The translations under genes and the position numbers were made by a program. Source: Oceanobacillus sp. CFH 90083 (GTDB lineage: Bacteria > Bacillota > Bacilli > Bacillales > Amphibacillaceae). Taken from it: DNA of 64,000 nucleotides. The stretch is from the NCBI RefSeq assembly GCF_009389585.1, contig NZ_VIYG01000007.1, forward strand, positions 144,201-208,200. Reading direction: 5' to 3'. Position 1 is the first letter of the stretch, and each line of letters starts with the position of its first letter. The notes beneath the pieces were generated by a model that did no database searches, was not told where the DNA came from, and saw only the letters and a program-made list of their open reading frames with translations. Shown here one piece after another: positions 1-7,820 of the stretch.

Positions 1-738
1 TATACGAAACGGGAAGCAGCTATCATCAGTACCACCTTTTCCGTCGTTTCGATTACATTCACATTAGTTATTTTACAGCAAGTAAATTTAGAGCATATGT
101 TTTTACCTTTTTACCTGACCATTCTTATCGCGGGAGGGGCTGCCGCTTTCATTATGCCGCGTATCCCTCCGCTTTCCAGAATGGCAGACACCTATGTTAA
201 TGGAGAGGAAAGAGCGGATGTTGAAGTCATCCCTGATTCTGAAAATGCATTAACCTATGGTTTTAAAAATGCCTTAAAACGTGCTGAAAAAGAAACCAGC
301 TTCCGTACATTTTTTATAGATGGCGGAAAAAATATCCTTGATATGTGGTTCGCTGTAACACCTGTCGTCATGGGGTTTGGGACAACTGCTGTCATTATTG
401 CAGAATACACACCTTTATTCCAATGGCTCGGGATGCCATTCGTCCCTATTTTAGAGCTGATGCAAATCCCGTTTGCCCAGGAAGCTTCTGAAACATTGCT
501 AATTGGTTTCGCCGATATGTTCCTGCCAGCTATTTTAATTACTGGTGTAGAAGCAGAAATAACACGCTTTATTATTGCTGCTTTATCTGTGACACAGCTT
601 ATTTTCATGTCCGAGGTCGGCGGTCTGATTCTAGGTACGAAAATTCCGGTATCCTTCCGTCATTTAGTTATTATCTTTTTACTGCGTACTGTTATTACAC
701 TACCGATTATCACTATCATTGCCCATATATTATTTTAA
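1..738 (+). CDS. YjiH-type membrane protein, nucleoside-recognition (Gate) fold; 5' end outside window
   Basis: The reading frame is already open at base 1, so the gene begins upstream; the first in-window ATG at 97 is internal. The visible 245 residues are mostly hydrophobic helices split by a charged loop (about 60-105). The later repeats of small residues and the closing helix pair (SEVGGLILGTKIP, then FRHLVIIFLLRTVITLPI) match YjiH-like proteins, an uncharacterised group with the Gate domain found in nucleoside transporters and spore proteins. Substrate is unknown. A GC-rich hairpin with a T run at 901-941 lies downstream and probably ends the transcript. Family call from sequence character only. 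Confidence 0.72.
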   Translation, partial: YTKREAAIISTTFSVVSITFTLVILQQVNLEHMFLPFYLTILIAGGAAAFIMPRIPPLSRMADTYVNGEERADVEVIPDSENALTYGFKNALKRAEKETSFRTFFIDGGKNILDMWFAVTPVVMGFGTTAVIIAEYTPLFQWLGMPFVPILELMQIPFAQEASETLLIGFADMFLPAILITGVEAEITRFIIAALSVTQLIFMSEVGGLILGTKIPVSFRHLVIIFLLRTVITLPIITIIAHILF

Positions 739-739
739 A

Positions 740-855
740 GAAAACCCGGCAATCCAAGCCTGAAGGGCGCAGGATTGCCTGAGTTGGAGACTGGGGCTGT
801 GATTACTCGCTACATCGAAGTGCTTTTGCAATTACTCACCCCAAAGTAAAGCGTT
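740..855. repeat. Dispersed intergenic repeat: GGCAATCC hairpin module plus double ATTACTC motif
   Basis: Starts with a hairpin module (GGCAATCC paired with GGATTGCC, 748-779), followed by two direct copies of an ATTACTCGCYCC-like motif about 35 bases apart (near 800 and 832), ending at GTTGCACTTT. The same layout recurs at 1058-1170, 18045-18222 and, on the other strand, 28353-28437. No reading frame. Confidence 0.7.
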
Positions 856-900
856 GCACTTTAACCTTTTTCCTTAAATTCTTTATACTTTCTTACAGTA

Positions 901-941
901 AAAAATGGCGGAGTCCCTTCTCAGGAGCTCCGCCATTTTTT
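901..941 (+). terminator. Rho-independent terminator after the YjiH-type gene
   Basis: AAAAATGGCGGAG pairs with CTCCGCCATTTTTT across a short loop; long GC-rich stem with A run before and T run after. Confidence 0.85.
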
Positions 942-1057
942 ATGGTCAGGAAATTATCAAATTGTTTGCGTTGAGATAACTATTTATAGAATAACAGCTA
1001 CGTCCAGCGCCAAGCTCTAGAGATTTCACGTCACGCCCTACGATAAAGATGACTTAG

Positions 1058-1170
1058 TGATTGGCAAGCCAAGCAAGTGCAAACAGAGCTAAAGTTGGGA
1101 CTGGGACTGCGATTACTCGCCCCACCGAAGAGCTTTTGCGATTACTCGCCCCATCAAAACCGCCGCACTT
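1058..1170. repeat. Dispersed intergenic repeat, ATTACTCGCCCC double-motif copy
   Basis: Contains TTGGCAAGCCAAG, then GGGACTGCGATTACTCGCCCC at about 1104-1124 and a second TGCGATTACTCGCCCCATC at about 1137-1155. The spacing of the two direct repeats matches the copy at 740-855. It lies just past the 3' end of the acyltransferase gene. Confidence 0.7.
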
Positions 1171-1198
1171 ATGACTATGGTGAAAGTCTAAACATCTT

Positions 1199-2209
1199 TT
1201 AAGAAGATGTTCCTTTATGGTGATGATTAAATAAAGAAGGAACCTTTGCCAAACGCCCTTCAATTAATGGTTGTGATATGGTTAAAATCGGCTTACTGGA
1301 TAATACAATGACAATCAGCGCTGACAGTCCGGCAATCCCGACTACATCAAACCAGTGGTTAACGGATAATAAATCAAATTGGCGCAGGAACTGCACAATA
1401 AAACCATGTAACAGATAAACATATAATGTTCTTGTGCCAAGCTTCGATATCCAACCCAGATTTCTTTTAGGAATCCAGGCTAATATACTGACTGTCATTA
1501 CAGCTGCAACCACATAAACAAGAAGCCGCACAATGCCGCCAAAGCTCTCCACACCTAAATTACTGTAAGACTGTGAAGCGAGCAGCCAGCCAGTATCCAC
1601 TGCGGGCAGTGTATACGCTAATGCAAACAAGGTTACCATCACAGCAATAGATGCCGCCTTTACTTTTCGCGTTTTCACCAGCATTATTTGATCTACGGTT
1701 AACCAGTAGCCAATTAAAAAGAATGGAAAGAATACAAATGTTCTCGATAAGCTGAAGGAATGTCCAATTTCTCCAAAATAACCTACAAAGACACCTATAA
1801 ATATAGATAACGCAATACTCCAGCCTGCTGGTATTCTTTTAAATAATACGAGCAGAATATGCCAGCTGAACAAACTGAACAGAAACCATAATGACCATTG
1901 CGGATGGAAAACTCCTGTCTGCCAATCTGCTTTTCCTATAAAAAAATAATACATCGTATATAGTGTTTGAAAAATAAAATAAGGAATAATTAACTTTTTC
2001 ATTAAGTTCCATATATATTTTTTGTTTCCAGAACCTTTTGCAAAAAAACCGGCTAATAAAATAAATGCCGGCATATGGAAGGTATATATCCACATGTAAA
2101 TTGCTTCCGTCGGTTTCGAATCACTGATAAAAGGCTGAATCATATGACCGAAAACAACAAGAAAAATTAAAAATACTTTCGCATTATCAAAAAATGCATT
2201 TCGCTCCAT
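1199..2209 (-). CDS. Acyltransferase family 3 membrane protein
   Basis: 336 residues with about ten membrane helices. The start has the acyltransferase-3 signature: an N-terminal FDNAKVFLIFLVVFGH block with the key His of this family, then the YTFHMPAFILLAGFF block. Such proteins (OafA, IcaC and Bacillus YkrP/YfiQ type) move acyl groups across the membrane onto polysaccharide or peptidoglycan; the acceptor here is unknown. Start ATG at 2209 follows GAGGGATGAG. Transcribed alone towards a repeat-rich gap, with no polysaccharide genes nearby to suggest a substrate. Confidence 0.85.
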   Translation of the reverse strand: MERNAFFDNAKVFLIFLVVFGHMIQPFISDSKPTEAIYMWIYTFHMPAFILLAGFFAKGSGNKKYIWNLMKKLIIPYFIFQTLYTMYYFFIGKADWQTGVFHPQWSLWFLFSLFSWHILLVLFKRIPAGWSIALSIFIGVFVGYFGEIGHSFSLSRTFVFFPFFLIGYWLTVDQIMLVKTRKVKAASIAVMVTLFALAYTLPAVDTGWLLASQSYSNLGVESFGGIVRLLVYVVAAVMTVSILAWIPKRNLGWISKLGTRTLYVYLLHGFIVQFLRQFDLLSVNHWFDVVGIAGLSALIVIVLSSKPILTISQPLIEGRLAKVPSLFNHHHKGTSS

Positions 2210-2414
2210 AGCTCATCCCTCTTATACACTTTATTTAAAAGTCGCATATTCTACTTTACCTACTTATATTAAAAAAATCTCGCAAAAAACCGAATTTTTA
2301 TCGTTTTGTAATCAATTTGTTAGTTAGCCGAAAAAATGTAATATAATTACTAAAAAGTCATATGAAAACAATTTAAGCTTAGACTCTCCTTGTTCATATG
2401 ACTGCTATTCACTC

Positions 2415-2864
2415 TTATTCTGCTATTTGTAAAGCTGGTTCCAGTCCTAATTCAACATTTCCTCTGATTGCTTTTGAAATCATGCATGTTTTCTCTGCCT
2501 TTTCAATCAGCTTGCCGGTTAAACGAATTTGTTGATCTGTTGCCTCTTTTTTTAATACCACATTCGGACGATGGATGATTTTTTTGTATGTGAAAATTCC
2601 TTCCGTTACATCTACCATTCCTTCTGAGGTCATGCTTATCCTGGCAACTGGAAGCTCTGCACGTTCAAACATGGCTGCCAATGAAATAATATAGCATGTT
2701 GCAGCTGCTCCAAGCAGCATTTCATCCGGATTCGTACCAACCCCAGGTCCATCCATTTCCGGCGGGATCGATATTTTTGTTTGTAAATTTCCTGCACTTA
2801 TATACCCTTCACTATTACGTCCGCCTGGCCATTCTGCTTCTAAATGAAAATGGTGTAATGCCAC
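2415..2864 (-). CDS. OsmC/Ohr-family peroxiredoxin-like protein (SACOL1771 type)
   Basis: 149 residues with the OsmC fold. The two redox cysteines expected for the family are present at C57 (in LGAAATCY) and C127 (in KTCMIS), as is the NPDEMLLGA loop just before the first. Members reduce organic hydroperoxides in the cytosol; the SACOL1771 branch has no assigned substrate. Start is GTG at 2864, after AAGGAGTGATTTGA. Monocistronic. Confidence 0.88.
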   Translation of the reverse strand: MALHHFHLEAEWPGGRNSEGYISAGNLQTKISIPPEMDGPGVGTNPDEMLLGAAATCYIISLAAMFERAELPVARISMTSEGMVDVTEGIFTYKKIIHRPNVVLKKEATDQQIRLTGKLIEKAEKTCMISKAIRGNVELGLEPALQIAE

Positions 2865-2955
2865 TCAAATCACTCCTTACCATATTCTTTTCTCATAATT
2901 ATGACGTATAGAAAAGCATTTTACAAAAAATAGCATTATAAAGTCTTTCCATTAG

Positions 2956-2994
2956 AAAAATCGTGCTAACTATTTTCAAATCAGCACGATTTTT
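2956..2994 (-). terminator. Terminator after the TerC-family gene
   Basis: AAAAATCGTGCT and AGCACGATTTTT are perfect inverted repeats, 12 bases each. The hairpin lies 30 bases past the TerC stop and has T runs in both directions, so it could also stop read-through from the other strand. Confidence 0.85.
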
Positions 2995-3025
2995 ACAAGA
3001 TCCCGTTATTACATCAAACTTCGGT

Positions 3026-3847
3026 CTATCTTACTTGTTCTTTATTTCTTTTTAGTTTCGGACTAGACGCAAACCAGCCGGCAACCGCAATACCTACAAG
3101 GATGATATAGAAGGAAGCCTTCCATGCTGTGGAATGCGGGAAGTGCTCTGGAAGAACGGCTAAATCCGGATTTGCTAATACCATTACTGCCAGTTTTACC
3201 CCTACCCAGCCGACAATCAGAAATGCGGCAATTTCCAATGTTGGGCGTTTGTGCAGGAGATCTACAAATATATTAGCAGCAAATCGCATAATAATGATAC
3301 CAATCATTCCTCCGGCAAACACAACTGCAAATTGACCGGCATCCAGACTTCCAATCTGCCCCAAACCGGTTGGAGGCAGCGCTACTGCCAAGGCAACAGC
3401 TGCTAAAATGGAATCTACAGCAAAGGCTAAATCAGCAAATTCTACCTTTAAAACTGTCAGCCAAAAATCCTTTTTCGAAACTTCTTCAGGCTCCTGATTG
3501 CTTATCGCACCAGCTGTTTGCTCCATCCTCTCCGGATCTTCTGATTTATCCGGCTCTTTTTTCTTCATCCTGTCGTACAAATTCTTACCTGATATAAATA
3601 AAAGATATGCGGCTCCAAGTGCCTGTACGATCCAAAAATCGACTAAGAACGAAATAACAAATAAGGAGGCAAAGCGCATCACAAACGCTCCTGCTAACCC
3701 ATAAAATAATGCTCTCTTCCGTTGTTTTTCAGGAAGATGTCTTACCATGATAGCCAGTACAAGTGCATTATCGGCTGCCAGCAAACCCTCTAATGCAACC
3801 AACACAAGTACGACCCATAAATACTCCAGTAGTAACTCTGTTCCCAT
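3026..3847 (-). CDS. TerC-family membrane protein, probable Mn2+ exporter
   Basis: 273 residues with seven or eight helices. It carries the TerC-family acidic motifs in membrane segments: EGLLAADNALV near residues 19-29 and VEFADLAFAVDSILA in the second half, which supply metal-liganding Glu/Asp. A charged lysine/glutamate-rich loop of about 30 residues separates the two halves. The leader carries a yybP-ykoY riboswitch, which in other bacteria turns on Mn2+ efflux proteins, so a role in manganese export or metalation of exported enzymes is a good inference. Start ATG at 3847 follows AAAAGGAG. Confidence 0.88.
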   Translation of the reverse strand: MGTELLLEYLWVVLVLVALEGLLAADNALVLAIMVRHLPEKQRKRALFYGLAGAFVMRFASLFVISFLVDFWIVQALGAAYLLFISGKNLYDRMKKKEPDKSEDPERMEQTAGAISNQEPEEVSKKDFWLTVLKVEFADLAFAVDSILAAVALAVALPPTGLGQIGSLDAGQFAVVFAGGMIGIIIMRFAANIFVDLLHKRPTLEIAAFLIVGWVGVKLAVMVLANPDLAVLPEHFPHSTAWKASFYIILVGIAVAGWFASSPKLKRNKEQVR

Positions 3848-3896
3848 GATGATTTCTCCTTTTCTACATATATTTTGCAGAAAAGGTCATAAAAAT

Positions 3897-4014
3897 AGAC
3901 CTTTACCTGCAATCGGTAAAGGTCTCGCTAACAACTTTTCTGGTTGCCACATAAAGCCGGAGATAAGGATTATCCCGTAATGACGACTTTACGTGTACAG
4001 CTACTCCCCTTTAG
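3897..4014 (-). promoter_or_regulatory. yybP-ykoY (manganese) riboswitch controlling the TerC-family gene
   Basis: Read on the minus strand, the leader contains AAAGGGGAGTAGC (4014-4002), GTCGTCATTACGGG, CCGGCTTTATGTGGCAACC and AGCGAGACCTTTACC in the order that defines the yybP-ykoY aptamer. In characterised members Mn2+ docks the two loops and switches the gene on. Downstream are a second hairpin (GACCTTTACC with GGTAAAGGTC) and a third that would hide the AAGGAG ribosome site, so control is probably at translation. See findings. Confidence 0.93.
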
Positions 4015-4109
4015 GAATAAATGTTCATTTAAATTTTATAATATGATGATGTGCGACTGCAGCAATTTTTTCTGCATGTCCTTATTAATCATTTATTTAA
4101 GTACTACTT

Positions 4110-4138
4110 ATTAAAACCTTTTTTATGACCTTTGTCAA
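4110..4138 (-). promoter_or_regulatory. SigA-type promoter for the manganese riboswitch transcript
   Basis: On the minus strand TTGACA (4138-4133) and TTTAAT (4115-4110) are 17 bases apart. This would start a leader of about 255 nt carrying the riboswitch. The remaining gap up to the gene at 4295 holds no gene. Confidence 0.65.
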
Positions 4139-4294
4139 TATCTTTTACAATAACTTAATATTTATTCATTTTTTTATGCGATACAAGCATAGGAAAGCAG
4201 ATTTTGAAATCTTTCAGGAAGTTAATGGCTTTATCTCTTAGGTTAATGTAAAATAAATTATATCATACCCATAGAAAGAAAGTAGTGTGATTAA

Positions 4295-5389
4295 ATGACG
4301 CAGAAACGCTGGTTCCAATTTTTTATCTTTTTTATCTGTCTATTTGCATTAATTTTTCTCATTTCGATAACACATTTTATCTTTACACCGGTTTTGCAGT
4401 TAATTGGTGCGGTGGCTCTTCCAATTATCGGTGCAGGCATTCTTTATTATTTAACCAGACCGCTGATGAATCTGCTCGTCAAATATAAAGTACCGCGGAT
4501 TTTGGCGATTATTATTGTATTTCTGGTTCTTATCGGTGTAATAACATTATTTATCGTATTTATTTGGCCGATCGCCCGCGATCAGTTTGACCGGTTAATG
4601 GACAGCATTCCTGGAATGGTTCAGATGGTGGATGATTTTATTCATTACTGGCAGGAAAATATTGCTTTAGTTCCAGACCAGGTGATTGATGCAATCAATA
4701 ATTTTGCCAATGATATTCCTGGACATATTGAAAGTGTACTGAATAATGTTTTTGGATTTTTAGGAAGCTTTATTGGTCAGCTGGTGAGTATTATAGCCGG
4801 AATTGTATTAATTCCATTCTTCCTTTTCTTTATGCTAAAGGATGGAGACAGGCTGATTCCTTTCATCCTGCAATTTTTCAGCAAAAAGAAAGCGGACAAC
4901 CTTCACAGCCTTTTAAGTAAAATTGATAATGTATTGTCCTCCTTTATCCAGGGACAGCTGTTAGTCAGCTTTGCTGTCGGTATCTTATTATTAATTGGTT
5001 ATTTAATTATAGGCTTGGAATATGCTTTTGTACTTGCATTATTCGGTATGATGATGAACGTTATCCCGTTCTTAGGGCCTTATATTGCTGTAGCCCCGGC
5101 CCTGTTGGTTGGCGGATTCCAGGATCCGATGAACCTCATCTGGGTTGCAATTATCATGTTTGCTGCACAGCAGCTGGAAAGTACCTTTATTTCTCCAAAT
5201 GTCATGGGACAGGCACTGAGTCTGCATCCATTAACCGTTATTACTGTTATTCTCGCTGCAGGAAGCATTGCCGGATTTTTAGGAATTTTATTCGCTATTC
5301 CTGTGTATGCAGTAATTCGGACCATTGTTATCCACTTTTATCAAACCTTTGTGGATTCCAGAAAAAACAAGGATGATGCATTAATTTAG
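4295..5389 (+). CDS. AI-2E family transporter (YueF-like permease)
   Basis: 364 residues, typical length for the family, with about eight helices: two hairpins at the N-terminus, a soluble segment (about 100-160), then the conserved C-terminal block including MNVIPFLGPYIA and the SPNVMGQALSLHP loop. Family members include TqsA (autoinducer-2) and Na+/H+ antiporters from halophilic bacilli; the substrate cannot be read from sequence. The stop codon overlaps the ribosome site of the next small gene (TAGGAGGG), so the two are translationally coupled. Confidence 0.88.
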   Translation: MTQKRWFQFFIFFICLFALIFLISITHFIFTPVLQLIGAVALPIIGAGILYYLTRPLMNLLVKYKVPRILAIIIVFLVLIGVITLFIVFIWPIARDQFDRLMDSIPGMVQMVDDFIHYWQENIALVPDQVIDAINNFANDIPGHIESVLNNVFGFLGSFIGQLVSIIAGIVLIPFFLFFMLKDGDRLIPFILQFFSKKKADNLHSLLSKIDNVLSSFIQGQLLVSFAVGILLLIGYLIIGLEYAFVLALFGMMMNVIPFLGPYIAVAPALLVGGFQDPMNLIWVAIIMFAAQQLESTFISPNVMGQALSLHPLTVITVILAAGSIAGFLGILFAIPVYAVIRTIVIHFYQTFVDSRKNKDDALI

Positions 5390-5400
5390 GAGGGATTTTC

Positions 5401-5583
5401 TTGGCAACCAAAGCAGAATTGGAACAAAAATTAGATGAATTAAAGTCTGATTATGTCCGTATTCAAGGTGATTTAGATAAGCTTGAGTTCGTTAAAGGAC
5501 GTGTCTCCTCTGCGGAAGAGCAGCTTATCCGTTTGGAAGGGGAAATTGCTGAGGTAAGAAAAGAATTGGAGCAATATAATTAG
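5401..5583 (+). CDS. Small coiled-coil protein, SE1832-like
   Basis: 60 residues with a TTG start. The call rests on GGAGGG, which sits on the preceding stop codon, and on the clean open frame. The protein is almost all charged helix (LDELKSDYVRIQGDLDKLE), resembling the SE1832 family of small Firmicutes proteins of unknown function; that family name is from memory. Coupling to the permease suggests a helper or partner role, which is inference. Confidence 0.75.
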   Translation: MATKAELEQKLDELKSDYVRIQGDLDKLEFVKGRVSSAEEQLIRLEGEIAEVRKELEQYN

Positions 5584-5590
5584 CGATTTT

Positions 5591-5625
5591 AAAAGCTGAC
5601 TCACAATGAGTCAGCTTTTTCTTTT
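5591..5625 (+). terminator. Terminator after the AI-2E permease operon
   Basis: AAAAGCTGACTCA and TGAGTCAGCTTTTT form a 13-bp perfect stem with a three-base loop, followed by a T-rich tail. Confidence 0.92.
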
Positions 5626-5684
5626 ATTATTTACAGCAGTCGCAGTGCACCTGATAGTCCGTGGGGGATGATGATAAGAACCCC

Positions 5685-7520
5685 TTAACGGAATAAAGCT
5701 TCAGAGGAACCCCTCTCCGCTTCTTTTTCTCTGGTTAAACTGACAATTTTGTCTCCTGCCGCTGGTATGGTGCGCATCTCCTCAGAGAAAAATTTCAGCT
5801 GTCCAGAAGGTTTAATCAAGAATAAAAACACTGTCTCCGGGTCCTTTGTCTGCTTATAATCTTCAAATGTAAATTGATCTGTCAGTGTTGTCTGGCGAAC
5901 AGTAAAACCATTCTCCACTTTATCAATTAAATCTTCCAAAGAGAACTTTTTATCAAATAAAATACGTCCGCCAACCTGCGATACCATACCTGTTGAATAG
6001 CCATTATCCTTGAATACGGTATAGGGGCTGACCTTAAACACATTTGTTCTTCCATATTCAGGGAGGAATGTTGTGCAAAGCAGTGAATTATAAGCCTTAT
6101 CATGTGTTAATGACAATAAATATTCATATGGAATGGTATCCAAATGATGCTCCGTTTGTTCAGACAACATACTTCCATGATAGGATTCCAGTCCTTCTCT
6201 TCTGGCTAAAGCAAGATTTTCCCATGAAGAATCAACAAGTATAGACGGATAATTTGCTTCTTTTAATGACTTTGCTAATTGAACCGTAAAAGGATTGCTG
6301 CCGACAATGAGCGCTCCAGGGTTTCCTTTATTCGACAGATTCAGTTTTTTAGAAAGCCAGCCGATAGAAAAACCGTGCGCAATGACAGTAAAAATAACCA
6401 ACGCAAAGGTCAATGCGGTTAAAATCGAAGCATCTTCATAACCTGCATCTGTTAAGACCCCTGCAAAATAACCAGAAACGGTTAATGCAACAATTCCCCG
6501 CGGTGCAATCCAGCCAATCAGCACCTTTTCATTAAGACTTAGTCCGGTTCCAATCGTTGATAAGAAAATGGATAACGGACGGACAGCAAACATCATCAGT
6601 AATACATAGCCAATAATATGCGGATTAAAGATCTGCATAATTGTTGTCACATCAAGCGAGGCAGTCAGCATAATAAAAATCGTTGAAATCAATAGTACGG
6701 AAATGTTTTCCTTAAAATGACGCATATCCGATACAGAGCGAATCCCCATATTTGCCAGGGTAATTCCCATTGCTGTTACAGATAAAAGACCCGTCTCATG
6801 CATGACTACATCTGCTATGGTAAAGCAGAATAAGACAACAACGACAACTGTCGGAGATTTTAAAAATTCAGGTACATGCCCCATCTCGAACATCCACCCA
6901 AGTCCGCGTCCTAAAATCCAGCCTAAAAAAACGGCAAAAATAGAGCCTGCAAAGAATAATAAAATCTGGCTTACTTCCGGGTCAGATGCTGTCATAAAAG
7001 TGATAATCTCAAAAGCAAAAACAGCAAGCAATGCCCCGATAGGGTCCACAATAATTCCTTCCCATTTTAAAACCTTCGCCGGCCGTGCTTTTAACTTGGC
7101 CTGACGGAGGAGGGGCATAATCACTGTCGGTCCTGTCACAACAAATAAACCGCCAATTACAAAGGCAACTGCCCACGATAATCCGGCAATATAATGAGCT
7201 GTCAGCGACCCCAAAATCCAGGCAATCAATGCACCTGCTGTAGATATCCGAAAAATAGGCTTCCCGACACCACGTAATTCTTTAAAGCTTAAATTTAAAC
7301 TTCCTTCAAATAATATAATTGCTACAGCAACAGAGATAAGCGGGCTGTACAAGTCCCCAAAATCCTGTTCTGGGTTAATTAATCCGAAAATAGGGCCAAT
7401 CATCAGTCCGGTGGCCGCCATTACAACGATAGCCGGCATACGAAAGCGCCAGGCAATCCATTGAGATGCGACTCCTAACAAACCAATTAACATTAATTCA
7501 AATAACAAAGAAGGAACCAT
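5685..7520 (-). CDS. CPA1-type cation:proton antiporter with C-terminal TrkA domains
   Basis: 611 residues. Residues 1-390 form about twelve helices of the NhaP/KefB superfamily, with the TGPTVIMPLLR motif near 129 and acidic residues in EGIIVDPIGALLA, the likely ion site. Residues 400-510 resemble a Rossmann-like TrkA-N domain (ALIVGSNPFTVQLAKSL), and the tail a TrkA-C domain, which gate K+ or Na+/H+ antiporters with nucleotides. Inferred role is pH and salt homeostasis. ATG at 7520 follows GGGGGAGGT. Divergent from recQ. Confidence 0.85.
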   Translation of the reverse strand: MVPSLLFELMLIGLLGVASQWIAWRFRMPAIVVMAATGLMIGPIFGLINPEQDFGDLYSPLISVAVAIILFEGSLNLSFKELRGVGKPIFRISTAGALIAWILGSLTAHYIAGLSWAVAFVIGGLFVVTGPTVIMPLLRQAKLKARPAKVLKWEGIIVDPIGALLAVFAFEIITFMTASDPEVSQILLFFAGSIFAVFLGWILGRGLGWMFEMGHVPEFLKSPTVVVVVLFCFTIADVVMHETGLLSVTAMGITLANMGIRSVSDMRHFKENISVLLISTIFIMLTASLDVTTIMQIFNPHIIGYVLLMMFAVRPLSIFLSTIGTGLSLNEKVLIGWIAPRGIVALTVSGYFAGVLTDAGYEDASILTALTFALVIFTVIAHGFSIGWLSKKLNLSNKGNPGALIVGSNPFTVQLAKSLKEANYPSILVDSSWENLALARREGLESYHGSMLSEQTEHHLDTIPYEYLLSLTHDKAYNSLLCTTFLPEYGRTNVFKVSPYTVFKDNGYSTGMVSQVGGRILFDKKFSLEDLIDKVENGFTVRQTTLTDQFTFEDYKQTKDPETVFLFLIKPSGQLKFFSEEMRTIPAAGDKIVSLTREKEAERGSSEALFR

Positions 7521-7710
7521 CTATACCTCCCCCTTTTCTAAAAGATATAGCACATTTTATAGATGAAACAGGAAAATGTAAATTCATATGATGTTATCTG
7601 CTGAAAAAATTACCTTTCTCTATACAATATTTGCTTTTTCCCGGTATTTTCAGTTATCAATTCTCATTTTCCTTCCCTTTACTTTTCAGATAAAACGTTC
7701 TAGGATATAA

Positions 7711-7757
7711 AGTGAAACTTCATTCAGCAGGGTTTTTCTTTTCAGCCCCCGCTGACT
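7711..7757. repeat. Intergenic GAAACTTCATTCAG repeat copy
   Basis: GTGAAACTTCATTCAGCAGGG followed by a T run and CCCCCGCTGA, which can fold back on CAGCAGGG. The same core recurs at 15806-15837 (opposite strand) and 17975-18022. The rest of the 300-base gap between the antiporter and recQ shows nothing I can name. Confidence 0.55.
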
Positions 7758-7820
7758 AAGAACAAAGGCTAAGTAAGCGCCGTTCCAGCTCCAACCAACT
7801 GCTAAAAGGGAGATTTATCT

